Of a stretch of 63,436 bases of DNA, positions 45,461 to 56,620 are shown one piece after another; position 1 is the first letter of the stretch; every line of letters starts with the position of its first letter. Under the pieces are notes generated by a model, which saw only the letters and a program-made list of their open reading frames with translations, was not told the DNA's origin and searched no databases. The DNA lies in contig JAOSJQ010000019.1 of the NCBI GenBank assembly GCA_027494035.1, positions 1-63,436 on the forward strand, read 5' to 3'. Position numbers and translations under genes: made by a program. Source of the stretch: UTCFX2 sp002050125 (GTDB taxonomy: Bacteria; Chloroflexota; Anaerolineae; Anaerolineales; UBA4823).

Positions 45461-47094
45461 ATGACCGCCCGAACAGCGCGGGCCAACCCGCGCCGCGTCC
45501 CCTCGTCCGGCCCAGGCCGGCTCGGCTTCCAGGCCGCCGCCCTCGTCGCGGTCACCGCGTTGACCCTCGGTGGGTTGCTCGGGCTGACCGCGCTCGTCTC
45601 GAGGCCGGACGTCGCGCGCCCGACGCCGACGCCCTTCTCCTATCTCGTCGATCCGCGACCGGCGCCGCCGCTGCGTCTGACGAGCGCCGGCGGCCAACCG
45701 TTCGACCTCGGTTCGCTGCGGGGCGAGACCGCCCTCGTGTTCTTCGGCTACACCCACTGCCCCGACGTCTGTCCCGCGACGATCGGCGTGCTCGGGCAGG
45801 TCCTCGAGCGAGGTCGGGACGGGCGCCGTGCACCCGGTCTTCGTGACCGTCGACCCCGAGCGCGACACCGCCGAGTGGCTGGCCGACTATCTCCGCTACC
45901 TGCCCGCCGGCTTCTCGGCGCTGACCGGCACGCCCGCCGAGATTCGCGAGGCAGCCGACGCCTGGGGCGTCCGGTACGCCCGCGTCGATGAGGGCGACGA
46001 CCCGGAGCGCTACGCGATGAATCACACCGCGACCGTGTACCTCGTCGACGGGGACGGGATGCTGCGGGCGGAGTTCCCGTTCGGGACCGAGGCGGGGGCG
46101 ATCGTCGACGTCGTGCGCGAGCTCGGCGGCGACACTGACACCCGCCCGTCCCAGAGCGCCCCGGCGCCAACCGCACCAGCTCCCGCCCCGCCGAGCCCCC
46201 GCTCCGACCACGACGCCGACCACTGGTCCGCCGACAGCCGCCCCACCATCAGCCGCCCCGACACCATCGGCCCGCCCGGAGCTGAGCCGGGTCGAGGTCG
46301 TTTCGAGCGCCGTCTGGGCCGGCGGTTCGAGCCCCGTCATCCTCGCCCTGTACGACGAGCGGGGTCGAATCGATGACCCGGCTGCCGGGGTCGACATCCG
46401 GTGGTGGACGGAAGCGGCGCCCCGGTTGGTTCGAATGTCCGGGCCGTGGCCGTCCAGCCACCCGGCCTCACCGCCGTCTCGTACGTCGCGACGATCGAGG
46501 TCCCGGCGCCGGGCTGGTGGCGCCTCTCGGTGACCGTCGCGAGGGCCGGGTTCGTCCGGTCCGGTTCGACCGGCGTCGCGGTCCTCGAACCCGGCGGAAC
46601 GGCAGCCCCGGGCGCGGCCGCGCCGGCGGTTCGAACCCCGACCCTCGCTGACGTGGCCGAGCCTCGCCAGATCACGACCGACCCGATGCCCGACCTGCGC
46701 CTGTACCGAACGTCGACCGTCGACGCCCTCGCCGCCCGAGCGCCGTTCGTCCCGGGTTGTCGACTCGTGGCGCTTCCGGACGTCCGACGTCTGCGGCCGG
46801 GCGATCAGCCTCGGCCGCTTCATGCTCGACCGCTGGCCGGGCGTGCCGATCATCCATCTCGAGCCCTATGCCTACGACATCGTGAGCGAGACGCCGGTGC
46901 TCCAGGGGACGCTCGTGAACCCGACGATCGTGCCGGCCGCGGACGCGTGGGGCATCGCCGCCGAGCCGTGGGGGCCGGTCTCGATGCCGTGGGTCTTCGT
47001 GATCGACGGCGACGGCGTCGTGCGGGCCAAGTACCAGGGCGTCATCGGCAGCGCCGATATCGACGTGATGCTGGCGCTGCTCGGCAGCGATTGA
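45461..47094 (+). CDS. SCO protein apparently fused to a second thioredoxin-like domain, frameshifted
   Basis: The N-terminal part has a membrane anchor (ALVAVTALTLGGLLGLTALV), then the SCO copper motif FFGYTHCPDVCPATIGVLGQ, HPVFVTVDPERDTAEWLADY and YAMNHTATVYLVDGDGML. After about residue 225 a Pro/Thr/Ala linker follows, then a beta-rich section (PELSRVEVVSSAVWAGG, VILALYDERGRIDDPAAGVD, LTAVSYVATIEVPAPGWWRL), and a thioredoxin-like end (DSWRFRTSDVCGRAISLGRF, VSMPWVFVIDGDGVVRAKYQ). I see no stop and restart between them when frames are restored (shifts near 45815, 46190, 46400, 46760), so one protein of about 540 residues is likely; two genes remain possible. Confidence 0.65.
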
Positions 47095-47151
47095 GGGCCG
47101 CCCACGTGGGCGACCCTCAACGTGTCCAAGAACTGGCCTCGTCAGGACGCT

Positions 47152-47444
47152 TCAGTCCCCGTGGATCTGCCCGCCGGGGTTCGGGACGGCGGGGCAGGGC
47201 AGGGCGCCGGCGGGCAGGAACTGCACCACGCCGTTGGACGCCTCGCTGATGATCGCGGGCGACGCCGCGTGGCAGTGGGCCTGTGCCAGGCCTTTGAAAT
47301 CGGCTTGGTGAAGCCGTCGCCGTTGCCGTTGGGATCGACCGTCTGGGAGTGGCCCAGGGCCGTGCTGGCAGTTACCAGCGCGAGCAGGCTCGCGCCAAGC
47401 ACGGCGCGGACGACTCGGTGAAACGAGCGACGATGGGGACGCAT
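47152..47444 (-). CDS. Small secreted protein, one frameshift
   Basis: A signal peptide (VVRAVLGASLLALVTASTAL) is followed by GHSQTVDPNGNGDGFTKPIS and, after a frameshift near 47300, AQAHCHAASPAIISEASNGV and VPNPGGQIHGD. About 96 residues. I do not recognise the family; the mature part has few strongly patterned segments. It is convergent with the SCO gene and divergent from nothing obvious. Confidence 0.5.
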
Positions 47445-47485
47445 GCGTGACCTCCTGTTGGTTCTTCTCGTGTCGCGCCGCCCGG

Positions 47486-47990
47486 TCAGGCGACCACGGC
47501 CTCGGCGCGACGCATCGTGATCCCGACGGCGTTTGGCTTGAGGAGTGCCAGGAAGATCGGGCAGCGCTCGCGCCAGCTTGGAACATCGGCCCGGTCTTAT
47601 CGTCGCCGTCGGGCGATGAGACTTCGATGTCGAGCTCGATGCTCAGCAGCTCGGGCGAGGCGCCATCAAGCCCGACCAGCCCGGCAAGGTCCGTCGCGCA
47701 GCGGGCGACCGCGGTGATCCCGTCGATCCGCACGCCGTATTGCGGCGCCAGCGTGTCGTTGAGGAAGGCGACGCCGCAGCCGGCCAGCGCACCGAGGAGG
47801 TAGGCCGTCGGGCTCGGTGCGAGATTGGTGCCGCCGATCGCCGGTGGCAGGTCAGCTTCCCAGTTGAACGGCCCGCTCGAGATCCGGGCACGACCATTCG
47901 CGAGGCTCGCGGTCACCGTTGGCGTGCCGCGACCGCTGCTTGATCGGCCCGAAAGCGTGCCGCCGACTCGGTGAGCTGGTCGATGGCCAT
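47486..47990 (-). CDS. OsmC family protein, frameshifted
   Basis: After restoring two frames it reads TVTASLANGRARISSGPFNW, LAPSPTAYLLGALAGCGVAF (first catalytic Cys), IELDIEVSSPDGDD, and at the end RERCPIFLALLKPNAVGITM (second Cys). This is the OsmC/Ohr fold that reduces organic hydroperoxides. Length about 168. Frameshifts near 47915 and 47585. Its ATG at 47990 precedes the hydrolase-LuxR gene's region on the same strand by 175 bases. Confidence 0.75.
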
Positions 47991-48164
47991 GGGACGCTCC
48001 TTTCTCCTTCGGCCACCCGGTTCGGTGGTCGTCGGAGCCCAGAATCGGCGCGCCCGGGCCGATCGCGGAACCGTGGTGGCACCCAATCGGCCGGCCGGGA
48101 TCCGCGTGCAACTGCGAGCCGGCACGCAGGCGGAGCTTGGCGGCCGAGTCCGGCCAGCCGGGGA

Positions 48165-49296
48165 TCAGGCCGGGCCGCGCCTGAGAACCTCGGCGACGGC
48201 AGCTGCCCGGGCCGCCCGACCGCTCAGGCCCAGCTTTCCGTAGCTGTTCGAGAGGTGGCGTTCGACCGTCCGGACGCTGAGGCCGAGGCCGGCCGCGATG
48301 GCCTCGTTGTCGAGTCCCCCGGCGGCGGCGCGCAGGACGTCGAGCTCTCGGGCCGACAAAGCCTCAACGGCGAGCTGCCGCTCCCGGGCGGAGGCCCCCA
48401 TGGCATGCCGGTCCGGTTCCATGAACGCCCGACCTCATCGAGGAAGGCCGGCAGGGCGGGCTCGTCGGCGAGCAGGATGTGGTTCGCGCTGTCGAGCGCC
48501 ACCAACCGGGCGTGCGTGATCATCTCGATGACCTCGAGCGCGTTCCCGAAGTCGACGACGGCATCGCCAATCGCCCGGAGGATCAGCGTCGGCGCCGTGA
48601 TCCGCTGCATCTCGGCTCTGATGTCGACGGCCTGCTTCGCAATCCGGCTGGTGATGATGTTCTCCGGCGAGGACGCCATGCGCTGCAGCTCGTCGAACCA
48701 GCGCATCTGCTCCTCGTTCGCCCCGGGGATGAAGCCCTGGGTGAAGGTCCGCCGGAAGACCGGGTGCTCCTTCGCCCAGCCGACGCGGATCATGCTCCGC
48801 CAGGTTTGCTCCTCGTCCCAGTCGGTCTCGGTTTCGAAGGTCGCTGGGCGGCCGGCGACCGTGCCGTGGAGGATCAGGCGCGTGACTCGCCTGGGGTGAC
48901 GAGCCGCGTAGGCCATCGCGACCGCGGACCCGGAGGACATCCCGAGCAGGGCAACCTGGGGTAGCCGGTCGCCTCCACGACGGCCTCGAAGTCGGCGACA
49001 CGGGCATCCAGGGAGAAGTCCGTGACGGTCCAGTCGGACATCCCGAAGCCTCGCTCGTCGTACCGGACAAGGGTCACAAACTGGCCGAGATCGTCGAGGA
49101 AATGGCGCCACAGGGGGCTGTGCCAGTCGTGCTGGAGGTGGCTGAGCCAGCAGGACACGACGACCAGCGGTGGGCCGCTGCCGTGCTTCGCCCAGGCCAC
49201 TCGAACCCCGCCCTGTCCGCGCGCGAACCGGATCTCCTGTTCGGGCACCGGCGGCACTCGAAGCTGCGGCTCGGCGAGGACGCGGCCGACGCTCAT
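48165..49296 (-). CDS. Alpha/beta hydrolase fused to a LuxR-type DNA-binding domain, frameshifted
   Basis: The N-terminal part has VSCWLSHLQHDWHSPLWRHF, LVRYDERGFGMSDWTVTDFS and, one frame over, LLGMSSGSAVAMAYAARHPR (nucleophile elbow GMSSGSA), RLILHGTVAGRPA and ITAPTLILRAIGDAVVDFGN. The C-terminal part has LSARELDVLRAAAGGLDNEA and LGLSVRTVERHLSNSYGKLG, a LuxR helix-turn-helix. Proteins of this architecture are transcription factors whose hydrolase domain may bind or cleave a signal. Frameshifts near 48965 and 48430. Confidence 0.78.
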
Positions 49297-49394
49297 CTCG
49301 AGTTCATCCTACGCCCCATCCGGACACCCACGCCATACACCGCCCACGATCCCATTCAGCGGTCTCGTCCGCCGGGAGATGTAGATTCAAAACC

Positions 49395-50640
<1,246 letters not shown>

Positions 50641-50741
50641 GCAACCTGACCCCCCGATTCGGGCGCTCCGACCCGTGCCCGCTCGACGGCGGTTGCGCCA
50701 AACTCACCGTGCAGTCCGCTTCTGTTCGGAGGTGAAGCCCG

Positions 50742-50913
50742 ATGGATGACGCGCCCGGCACGCTCCGGCTCGATCTGACGCCGGACGAGGTCAACCTGCT
50801 GCAGACGGCCCTCGAGATGCTGGAGGACACGCTCCGGGCGCGAGGAGGCGGAAGAGCTCGAGGAGGTCCAGGCGCTGCTTCGCCGGCTGCGAGCGGCACC
50901 TCCGGTGGATTAG
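50742..50913 (+). CDS. Small acidic hypothetical protein, one frameshift
   Basis: MDDAPGTLRLDLTPDEVNLL, QTALEMLEDTLGREEAEELE and VQALLRRLRAAPPVD give about 57 residues if one base near 50832 is dropped. The pattern is a helical, acidic protein of unknown function, seen as a conserved small protein in GC-rich heterotrophs. Its TAG overlaps the stop of the convergent gene by two bases, so the pair ends tail to tail. Confidence 0.5.
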
Positions 50914-51270
50914 CGCGCGGCACCGCCGGCGGAGTGGCGGGCGGCTCCATCGGACGGGGCGATCATGAAGATCTGTTGCTCGAGGCTTTCGCTCCTTCGA
51001 AGCCAGCCGACGACGATCGTGACCGGTTCGCCGACCGCTGGGACCGCTACATCGGGTGGACCGGCGAGGATCCCACATCGTCGCCCTCCGCCTGTCCCTA
51101 GGTCGAGGCAGAGGTTCGTGCCGTCCTCACTGATGAGCGCGACCGTGCCTTCGATCGTCTCGGCATACCGGGAGCGGCGCCAGCCCGAGCCAGGCCGCGG
51201 CGGCCAGCCATCCGAGGATGAAGGCCAGCACGGCCACGAGCAGGAGGCGGGTCGGCGGGTAGCGGTTCAC
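50910..51270 (-). CDS. Membrane-anchored hypothetical protein, one frameshift
   Basis: The start GTG at 51270 gives YPPTRLLLVAVLAFILGWLA then AAAWLGLAPLP, one membrane anchor. After a frameshift near 51170 follows ETIEGTVALISEDGTNLCLD and VAVPAVGEPVTIVVGWLRRS. The start overlaps the stop of the upstream secreted gene (GTGA), so the two are co-translated. The family is not recognised. Confidence 0.5.
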
Positions 51271-52299
51271 GTGTTCCAGCGGAGGTACACGAGCCCGAAC
51301 CGGCTCGAGTAGCCGACTCCGGCGGACGGCGGGCTATGGATCGCCTGGATCCCGAACGCCGCCTCCCGGGCCGTGCCCTTCTCGAGGCCCTGCCACTCCG
51401 CGCCGCTGCGCCGGCTCCCCATGTCCCATGGCTGGATGACCTCGGGGCAGACGTTGCCACTGATCGAGATGCCAACGCCGCGGAAGCTCGCCGAGAACGT
51501 CATCGAGGTGCACTCGCGGGCCTTGTTCGTCGAGACGGGCTCCCAGTCGTAGAGGACGTTGTTCTTCGACCAGCCGAGCGACCAGCCGACCTGGGCCAGC
51601 CGCCAGGGGCAGGTGCCGACGAGGCACCAGAAGGCGGTCGGATCCTTCGAACGGGCCGAGAACTTGTACTTGTTGTTGAACCACCAGTCCGTGCCCGAGG
51701 CCGCGACCCGGAAGATCGTCGAGCAGCCGTAGCCCTCGATCAGGCCGCCCTCGTAGCTGATGCTGGCGCACTGGGTGTCGTACGGGATGGTCGAGGACGT
51801 CGAGACGGCGAGCTCGGCCGCAAGGGTCGCGTCGTCCATGGCGGTCGAGGCGACGAGCCGAGCCCGGGCGGCGGTCTCCGGATCGAGCGTCTCCATGTCG
51901 CCGAACTCCCGGCGAGCGTCCTCCTCGGGCATCCCGAGCGCGACGAGATCGGGCCACCACGGAGCGCCCGGAGCGGGCGTAGGCGCCGGCGTCGTCCGGG
52001 TTCTTGGGGCGCTTCGCCGCGAGCTCGATCGCCAGGCCGGCCTTGCCGTCGGTCGCTTCGGCCACTCGCTCGATTCGCACGGTCGAGCCCGGCGAGCCGA
52101 TCACCCGCAGCGTGATGGCGCCGTTGCGGAACGTGTCGATGACAGCTCCGTGGCGGGTGACGACCTCGCCGACCGGCACGAAGCCGTTGGCCGGCCCGAC
52201 GAGCCGGATCTGGGTTGCCGCCGGCGGTGGCGCGGCCCGGATCGCGCCGACGGGAAGCAACGCGATCACGATGAGCACGAAGACGCGACCTGCGCGCAT
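51267..52299 (-). CDS. Secreted hypothetical protein, frameshifted
   Basis: A signal peptide (VFVLIVIALLPVGAIRAAPP) starts at 52299. The mature N-terminal part reads LVGPANGFVPVGEVVTRHGA and LRVIGSPGSTVRIERVAE, a beta-rich stretch. After a frameshift near 51970 comes TIPYDTQCASISYEGGLIEG, VSTNKARECTSMTFSASFRG and GFSSRFGLVYLRW-type segments with several paired cysteines. About 344 residues. I do not recognise it; extracellular and disulfide bonded is the likely reading. Confidence 0.55.
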
Positions 52300-52850
52300 T
52301 CGAGTCTCCTCCTATCCCTTGCGGCAGGGGCGGGCAGGGACCGTGATGACGGCAGGAGCGGGGCGGGGCAGGGGCGGGGGCCACGGCGTGGGCGGGCGAC
52401 GAGCGATGCTTCAACCTTGCGTTGGGCTCGGCGGACCGCGCCGGCTCAGGTGCCCTGATGTCACCGGCAGGATCTCAGGCCCGGCTTCACTGGCGCTTAT
52501 CTGGGCCCCAGCCGCCGTGCTTCGCACCCTCTCCGTCGGTTCCCACCGCCAGCTCTTCCCCGTCGGCGTCGCTGCAAAGCGCCAAACAACGGCCGAACAC
52601 CCCAAGGCATCTGCCGACAGCCGGCGCCGCCCCTTGGAAGAGCCGTGCAGCCGTCGAATGGCTCGCCTGAGCGACAAACGACGGGTGGCGCGGCCGGACC
52701 CGGCGATGTCGGTGCCTCAGCCGTCGATTGGCGCTCCTGCGCGACAGCGGCCGATGGCCGGTCAAGGGCGGCGCGGGCATGGGGGTGCCATGGCGCGGGC
52801 GTGGGCCGGCAGGGGGGCGGGCGTGGCGTGACCTTTCGGTCGACCCGCAC
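52300..52850. other. GC-rich intergenic region
   Basis: No gene is supported; long open frames on both strands are a consequence of composition. Two related segments, CAGCCGTCGAATGGCTCGCC near 52648 and CAGCCGTCGATTGGCGCTCC near 52719, form a diverged direct repeat about 71 bases apart. Confidence 0.4.
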
Positions 52851-53185
52851 CTAGCTTCCGGGTACGGCCACCGATACCGGGCCGCAGGCATGCCAGAACT
52901 GGGTCCCGAAGCCGCCGCCGACGTGAACCTCGTCGCCTCGTGGGCGACTCGGCCCGCGCCTCGTCGAGCCGGGCGACCCGGCTCCCCCCTCGTCGCGCGC
53001 TCGCTTCCGGCAATCGCCAGCCCGGAGGCGGAGGCGAACGAGCTGCCCGACGATCAGGGCATCCATGCAGGCCTGCGCCGGGGCGGGAGCCCTCCGAAGG
53101 AGAAACGAGGCCGCGGCAGCTCGCAGCCGGCGACAAGGATCGCGACCGCCATCGCGACGAACACGCGAGGCAGAGATCCGCGCAT
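52851..53185 (-). CDS. Possible small lipoprotein, frameshifted
   Basis: An ATG at 53185 opens with LPRVFVAMAVAILVAGCELP, a plausible signal with lipobox LVAGC. After a shift near 53085 the frame CMDALIVGQLVRL to WHACGPVSVAVPGS runs to a stop at 52851. No family is recognised, and composition makes such frames frequent, so this is a weak call. Confidence 0.35.
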
Positions 53186-53239
53186 CCTGAGCGAACGATG
53201 ACACCTTCCTTGGCCCTATCCATCCTTCCTGCACCCTGA

Positions 53240-53448
53240 CACCCCCCCGCCTTCCTCCAACCTTAGCCTTCGTCTGACGGCTTGGCTCGTAGCCTGCCTG
53301 CCCGCCTGCATGGCGTGGCCTTCATGCGTTGTGCCGGCCGTCAGACACGTCGGACCGCCCGGCGTGACTTGATAGGAGCGTGGCTTCGCCCCCACTCAGG
53401 TGTGTCCGCCGAGCGGTCCTCGGTTGTCCCTCGACTGAGGAGGAGACG
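53240..53448 (+). ncRNA. Left flank of the IS110 element, candidate guide (bridge) RNA region
   Basis: About 200 bases lie before the transposase start. TGACGGCTTGGCTCG near 53275 and GCCGGCCGTCAGACAC near 53334 can pair (CTGACGGC with GCCGTCAG), and GGTCCTCGGTTGTCCCTCG near 53416 precedes the GGAGG site. Elements of the IS110 group encode a structured RNA in this flank that guides recombination. The region suits that role, but no fold was computed and this is inference. Confidence 0.35.
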
Positions 53449-54504
53449 GTGGACATGGTCGTCCTGGGCGCGGATCTGCACAAGCGCAATCACACGGTCG
53501 TGGCCGTCGACGTGCACGGTCGCAAGCTCGCCGAGCGGACGGTGAGCGCGACCCGAGACGGTCATCTGGAGCTTCGCCGCTGGGCCAGTCAGTGGCCGGG
53601 CCGGCGCTGGGCGCTCGAGGACGGCCGCCACCTGAGCCGCCGGCTCGAGGCCGATCTCGTGCGTGCCGGGGAACACGTCGTCCGGGTCCCACCCAAGCTC
53701 ATGGCCGGCGCGCGCCAGAGCAGCCGTGAGCCGGGCAAGAGCGACCCCATCGACGCCCTCGCGGTGGCTCGGGCCGCGCTCCGTGAGCCGGACCTGCCGA
53801 TCGCCCGCCTCGACGGGGTCGAGCGCGAGATCCGCCTGCTCGTCGACCGCCGCGAGGACCTGGTCACGGAGCGCAGCCGGGAGGACCAGCGCCTGCGCTG
53901 GTTCCTGGTCGAGCTCGAGATCGACGAGCCCGCGCCGGCGTCGCTCGATCGGATCGTCGTCCAGGATCGGCTCGGCGCTGCCCTCGCCGATCGGCCCGAG
54001 TTCGTGGCCCGGTTCGCGCGGGACATCCTGGCCCGGATCGTCGAGCTGAGTCGAGCCATCCGCGAGCTGGAGCGTGAGATCGAGCGCCGGATCCGGCCCC
54101 TCGCACCGGCGCTGCTTGAGCTCGTTGGCTGCGGCCCGCTGACCGCGGCCAAGCTCGTTGGTGAGACAGGCGGTGTGCGCCGCTTCCGGTCCAAGGAGGC
54201 CTTCGCCCGGCACAACGGCACGGCGCCCGTGCCGGTCTGGTCGGGCAACACCGTTCGCCACCGGCTGAGTCGTGGCGGCAATCGCCAGCTGAACGTTGCC
54301 ATCCACCGCATTGCCATCACCCAGGCCCGCCTGGGCGGCCCGGCCAAGGCGTACCTCGAGCACCGTCGCGCCCAGGGTGACACGAAGACCGAGGCCCTCC
54401 GAGCCCTCCGCCGGAAGCTGAGCGACGAGGTCTTCCGGCGGCTCTCTGTCGACGAAGCCATCCAAGCCGCGATCGCTGCTCCCTTGACAGCGGTCGCGGC
54501 TTGA
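53449..54504 (+). mobile_element. IS110 family transposase
   Basis: The 351-residue protein is intact. The N-terminal RuvC-like DEDD domain shows VVLGADLHKRNHTVVAVDVH (first Asp) and SREPGKSDPIDALAVARAAL near residue 90 (later acidic residues). The C-terminal Transposase_20 domain shows ALLELVGCGPLTAAKLVGET and RHRLSRGGNRQLNVAIHRIA with the catalytic Ser. GTG at 53449 with AGGAGG five bases upstream is preferred over the ATG at 53455. TTGATAGGAGC upstream (53369) and TTGACATAGGAGC downstream (54502) may mark the element ends. Its intactness contrasts with broken neighbours. Confidence 0.9.
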
Positions 54505-54518
54505 CATAGGAGCAACCG

Positions 54519-55756
54519 ATGACGATCCGAACCGCCGAGCTGCTGTCGATCGGGACCGAGCTCACCGTCGGCGAGACCCGCGACACGAACAGCGGCGATC
54601 TCGCCCGGGGGTGGGCGGGGGGGGGGGGGGGGGGGGCGGCGCGGGGCCGCCCCGCGAGGGGGGGGTGGGCGCGGGCGGGCGGGGCCGCCGCCCCGGGGGG
54701 GGGCGGCGCGGTGTCCGGGCCGGGGGGCGGGGGGCGGGGCCGGCCGCCGCCCGCCGACGCGAGGACGGGGGGGCGCCGCGGGGACCGGCGGGGGGCGGGC
54801 CGGGGGTGCGGGCTGGGGGGGTGGCTGGGCCGACCGGCGACGAAGTCCCGGAGGGACGCCAACGGAGGCAAAGCGGAAGCCGGCGGGGGGGGGCCCCGGG
54901 ACGCCGACGGCCCAGCAACAGGCCAGGGACGGGCCGGGGGGGGGGCGGGGCGGAGGGCCGGCGGCGGGGCCCCCGGGGCGCTGGGGGGGACGGGGGGGGG
55001 GCGCGGGGCGCCGGCCCCCGGCCCGGGGGGCCGGGGGGGCGGGGCGGCGGGGGGGGGGGGGGCCTCCGCCCCCCCGCCGGGGGGGGGCGCGCGGGGCGGG
55101 GGGGGGGGCCCCGGGGCGTGGCTCGCCGCGGCGCCCGGCCGCCGCGCCAGGGGCCGCGCCCCCGGGCGGGCGGGGGCCGGGGCTCCCGCGGGTCGCGGTC
55201 CACGACGGCGATGACGCGACCGGCGATCCGGAAGCCCTCGTCGGCGACGTCGAGCGGCGAATCCTCGAGCTGCTCGGTGAGCACGTCTGGGCCCGCGGTC
55301 GAACGACCTGGGGTGAGGCGCTCGCGGTGGCGCTCGAACGACGGGCCTGGCGGCTGGCGGTGGTCGAGATCGGGCTGCGCGGGGCCCTCGGGACGCTCCT
55401 CGGCGAGGGTCTCGGCGAGCGGCTCCTCGAGGACGACGCGCTGGCCGACCCGGCGGCGCGCCGTGGCGCGAGTGTTGCGAGCCTTGCCGCCGAGCGTCGC
55501 CGAGCGACGGGTGCCGACGTCGGGCTCGCAGCGGCCGTTCGGGCACGCGGGGACGACACGGCCGTCAGCGTCGCCGTCGACGGCCCCATCGGGACGCGCA
55601 GCGAGCGGCGGGTGGTGTTCATGGGCGGCCCGATCGGGCGAGGCCGTGCCGCCATCGCCGCGGCCGACGTGCTGCTCGCGTATCTCGAGGGGCGGCCGGC
55701 CGGCAAGCGGACCGCGCACGGCCGTTCGCGACCCGCTACCGTGTCGCGGACATGAT
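54519..55756 (+). CDS. cinA: CinA-type protein, middle replaced by low-quality sequence
   Basis: The start TAELLSIGTELTVGETRDTN is the molybdopterin-binding-like N-terminal domain of CinA. The frame is lost at about 54606. From about 55190 it resumes with GEHVWARGRTTWGEALAVAL, AVVEIGLRGALGTLLGEGLG and SVAVDGPIGTRSERRVVFMG, the CinA C-terminal (nicotinamide-nucleotide amidase) domain. The intervening bases (54606-55190) cannot be real coding sequence. AGGAGC before the ATG comes from the right end of the IS110 element. Confidence 0.75.
54606..55190. other. G/C homopolymer block, probable consensus failure
   Basis: Runs of 6 to 20 G alternate with short C-rich stretches for almost 590 bases, with a few islands of normal sequence (for example ACGAAGTCCCGGAGGGACGC near 54840). 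The block sits exactly where the middle of cinA is expected and is about the right length. It is not a gene, repeat or regulatory element. Confidence 0.85.
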
Positions 55757-55800
55757 GAGCCCAGCTGCCCGGCGGATGTCCTCGAGCGCCGCCCGTTCGC

Positions 55801-56620
55801 GTGCGCCTGACGTTCCTCGGCACGGGCACCGCCCGGCCGTTGCCGGATACGGCCGCGTCAGGTGTCTGGTCCGAGGACGGCGAGACGGCAGTCCTGTTCG
55901 ACATCGGCAGCGGCATCGCGTCGCGACTCGAGACGACGGTCGGCGCGGGGGCCTGAGCGGCCTCGTGGTCGGCCACTTCCACGCGGATCACTGGATCGAC
56001 ATCGCGCCGCTGCGGTATCGCTTCCCGTGGGGCGAGCGGGCGCCGCGGCCGCTGCCCGTGTACCTGCCGCCCGGTGGCCACGACAAGCTGGAGCACACGG
56101 CCGCCGCGATCGCCGAGCGCCCGGGATTCTTCGATGCCGCCTTCGACGTCACCGAGTACGAGAGCGGCCGCTCGTTCCGGATCGGGTCGTTGACCATCAC
56201 CCCCCATCCGGTCGGCCACTACGTGCCGGCGTGGTCGATGGACATCGCCTGCCGGGACGGCACCCGGATCGTGTACGCCGGCGACATGGGCCCGTCAGCC
56301 GGCGTCGTGAAGCTCGCCCGCGGCGCCGACGTGCTGATCCTCGAGGCGACGCTCGAATCGTCGGCCTTCGACGACGCGCGGCGTGGCCACCTGACGCCCG
56401 AGGAAGCCATCGAGCACGTTGCCCTCGCCGGCGTTCCGCAAGGGTTCCTCGTCCACTACCCGAGCGACCGGCGCTCGATCATCCGGGCGCTGTGTGCCGA
56501 GTCCGGCGTGCCGGTCGAGCCGGCCGTGCCGGGGATGACCGTCGAGGTCGAGTGCGGACCACGGCCGGCGCCCCGGCGGGAGGGCCCGGGCGGGCGCTCA
56601 GGAGACGGTCAGCACCGGCT
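55801..56620 (+). CDS. Metallo-beta-lactamase fold hydrolase, frameshifted
   Basis: GTG at 55801 gives LTFLGTGTARPLPDTAASG, the usual start of RNase Z-like and related hydrolases. After a frameshift near 55945 follow LSGLVVGHFHADHWIDIAPL (HxHxDH metal motif), SLTITPHPVGHYVPAWSMDI, TRIVYAGDMGPSAGVVKLAR and HVALAGVPQGFLVHYPSDRR. About 265 residues. It is a cytosolic Zn hydrolase of unknown substrate. Its 3' end overlaps the convergent mrp gene and the exact stop is uncertain. Confidence 0.78.

Noticed and set aside
54606..55190. G-quadruplex-rich regulatory region
   Set aside because: The G runs would qualify formally, but the block replaces conserved coding sequence and looks like a consensus artefact.
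53589..56219. An 876-residue minus-strand open frame
   Set aside because: It runs antisense through IS110, the G/C homopolymer block, cinA and the metallo-hydrolase. It is low-complexity Pro/Arg/Ala and has no family pattern.
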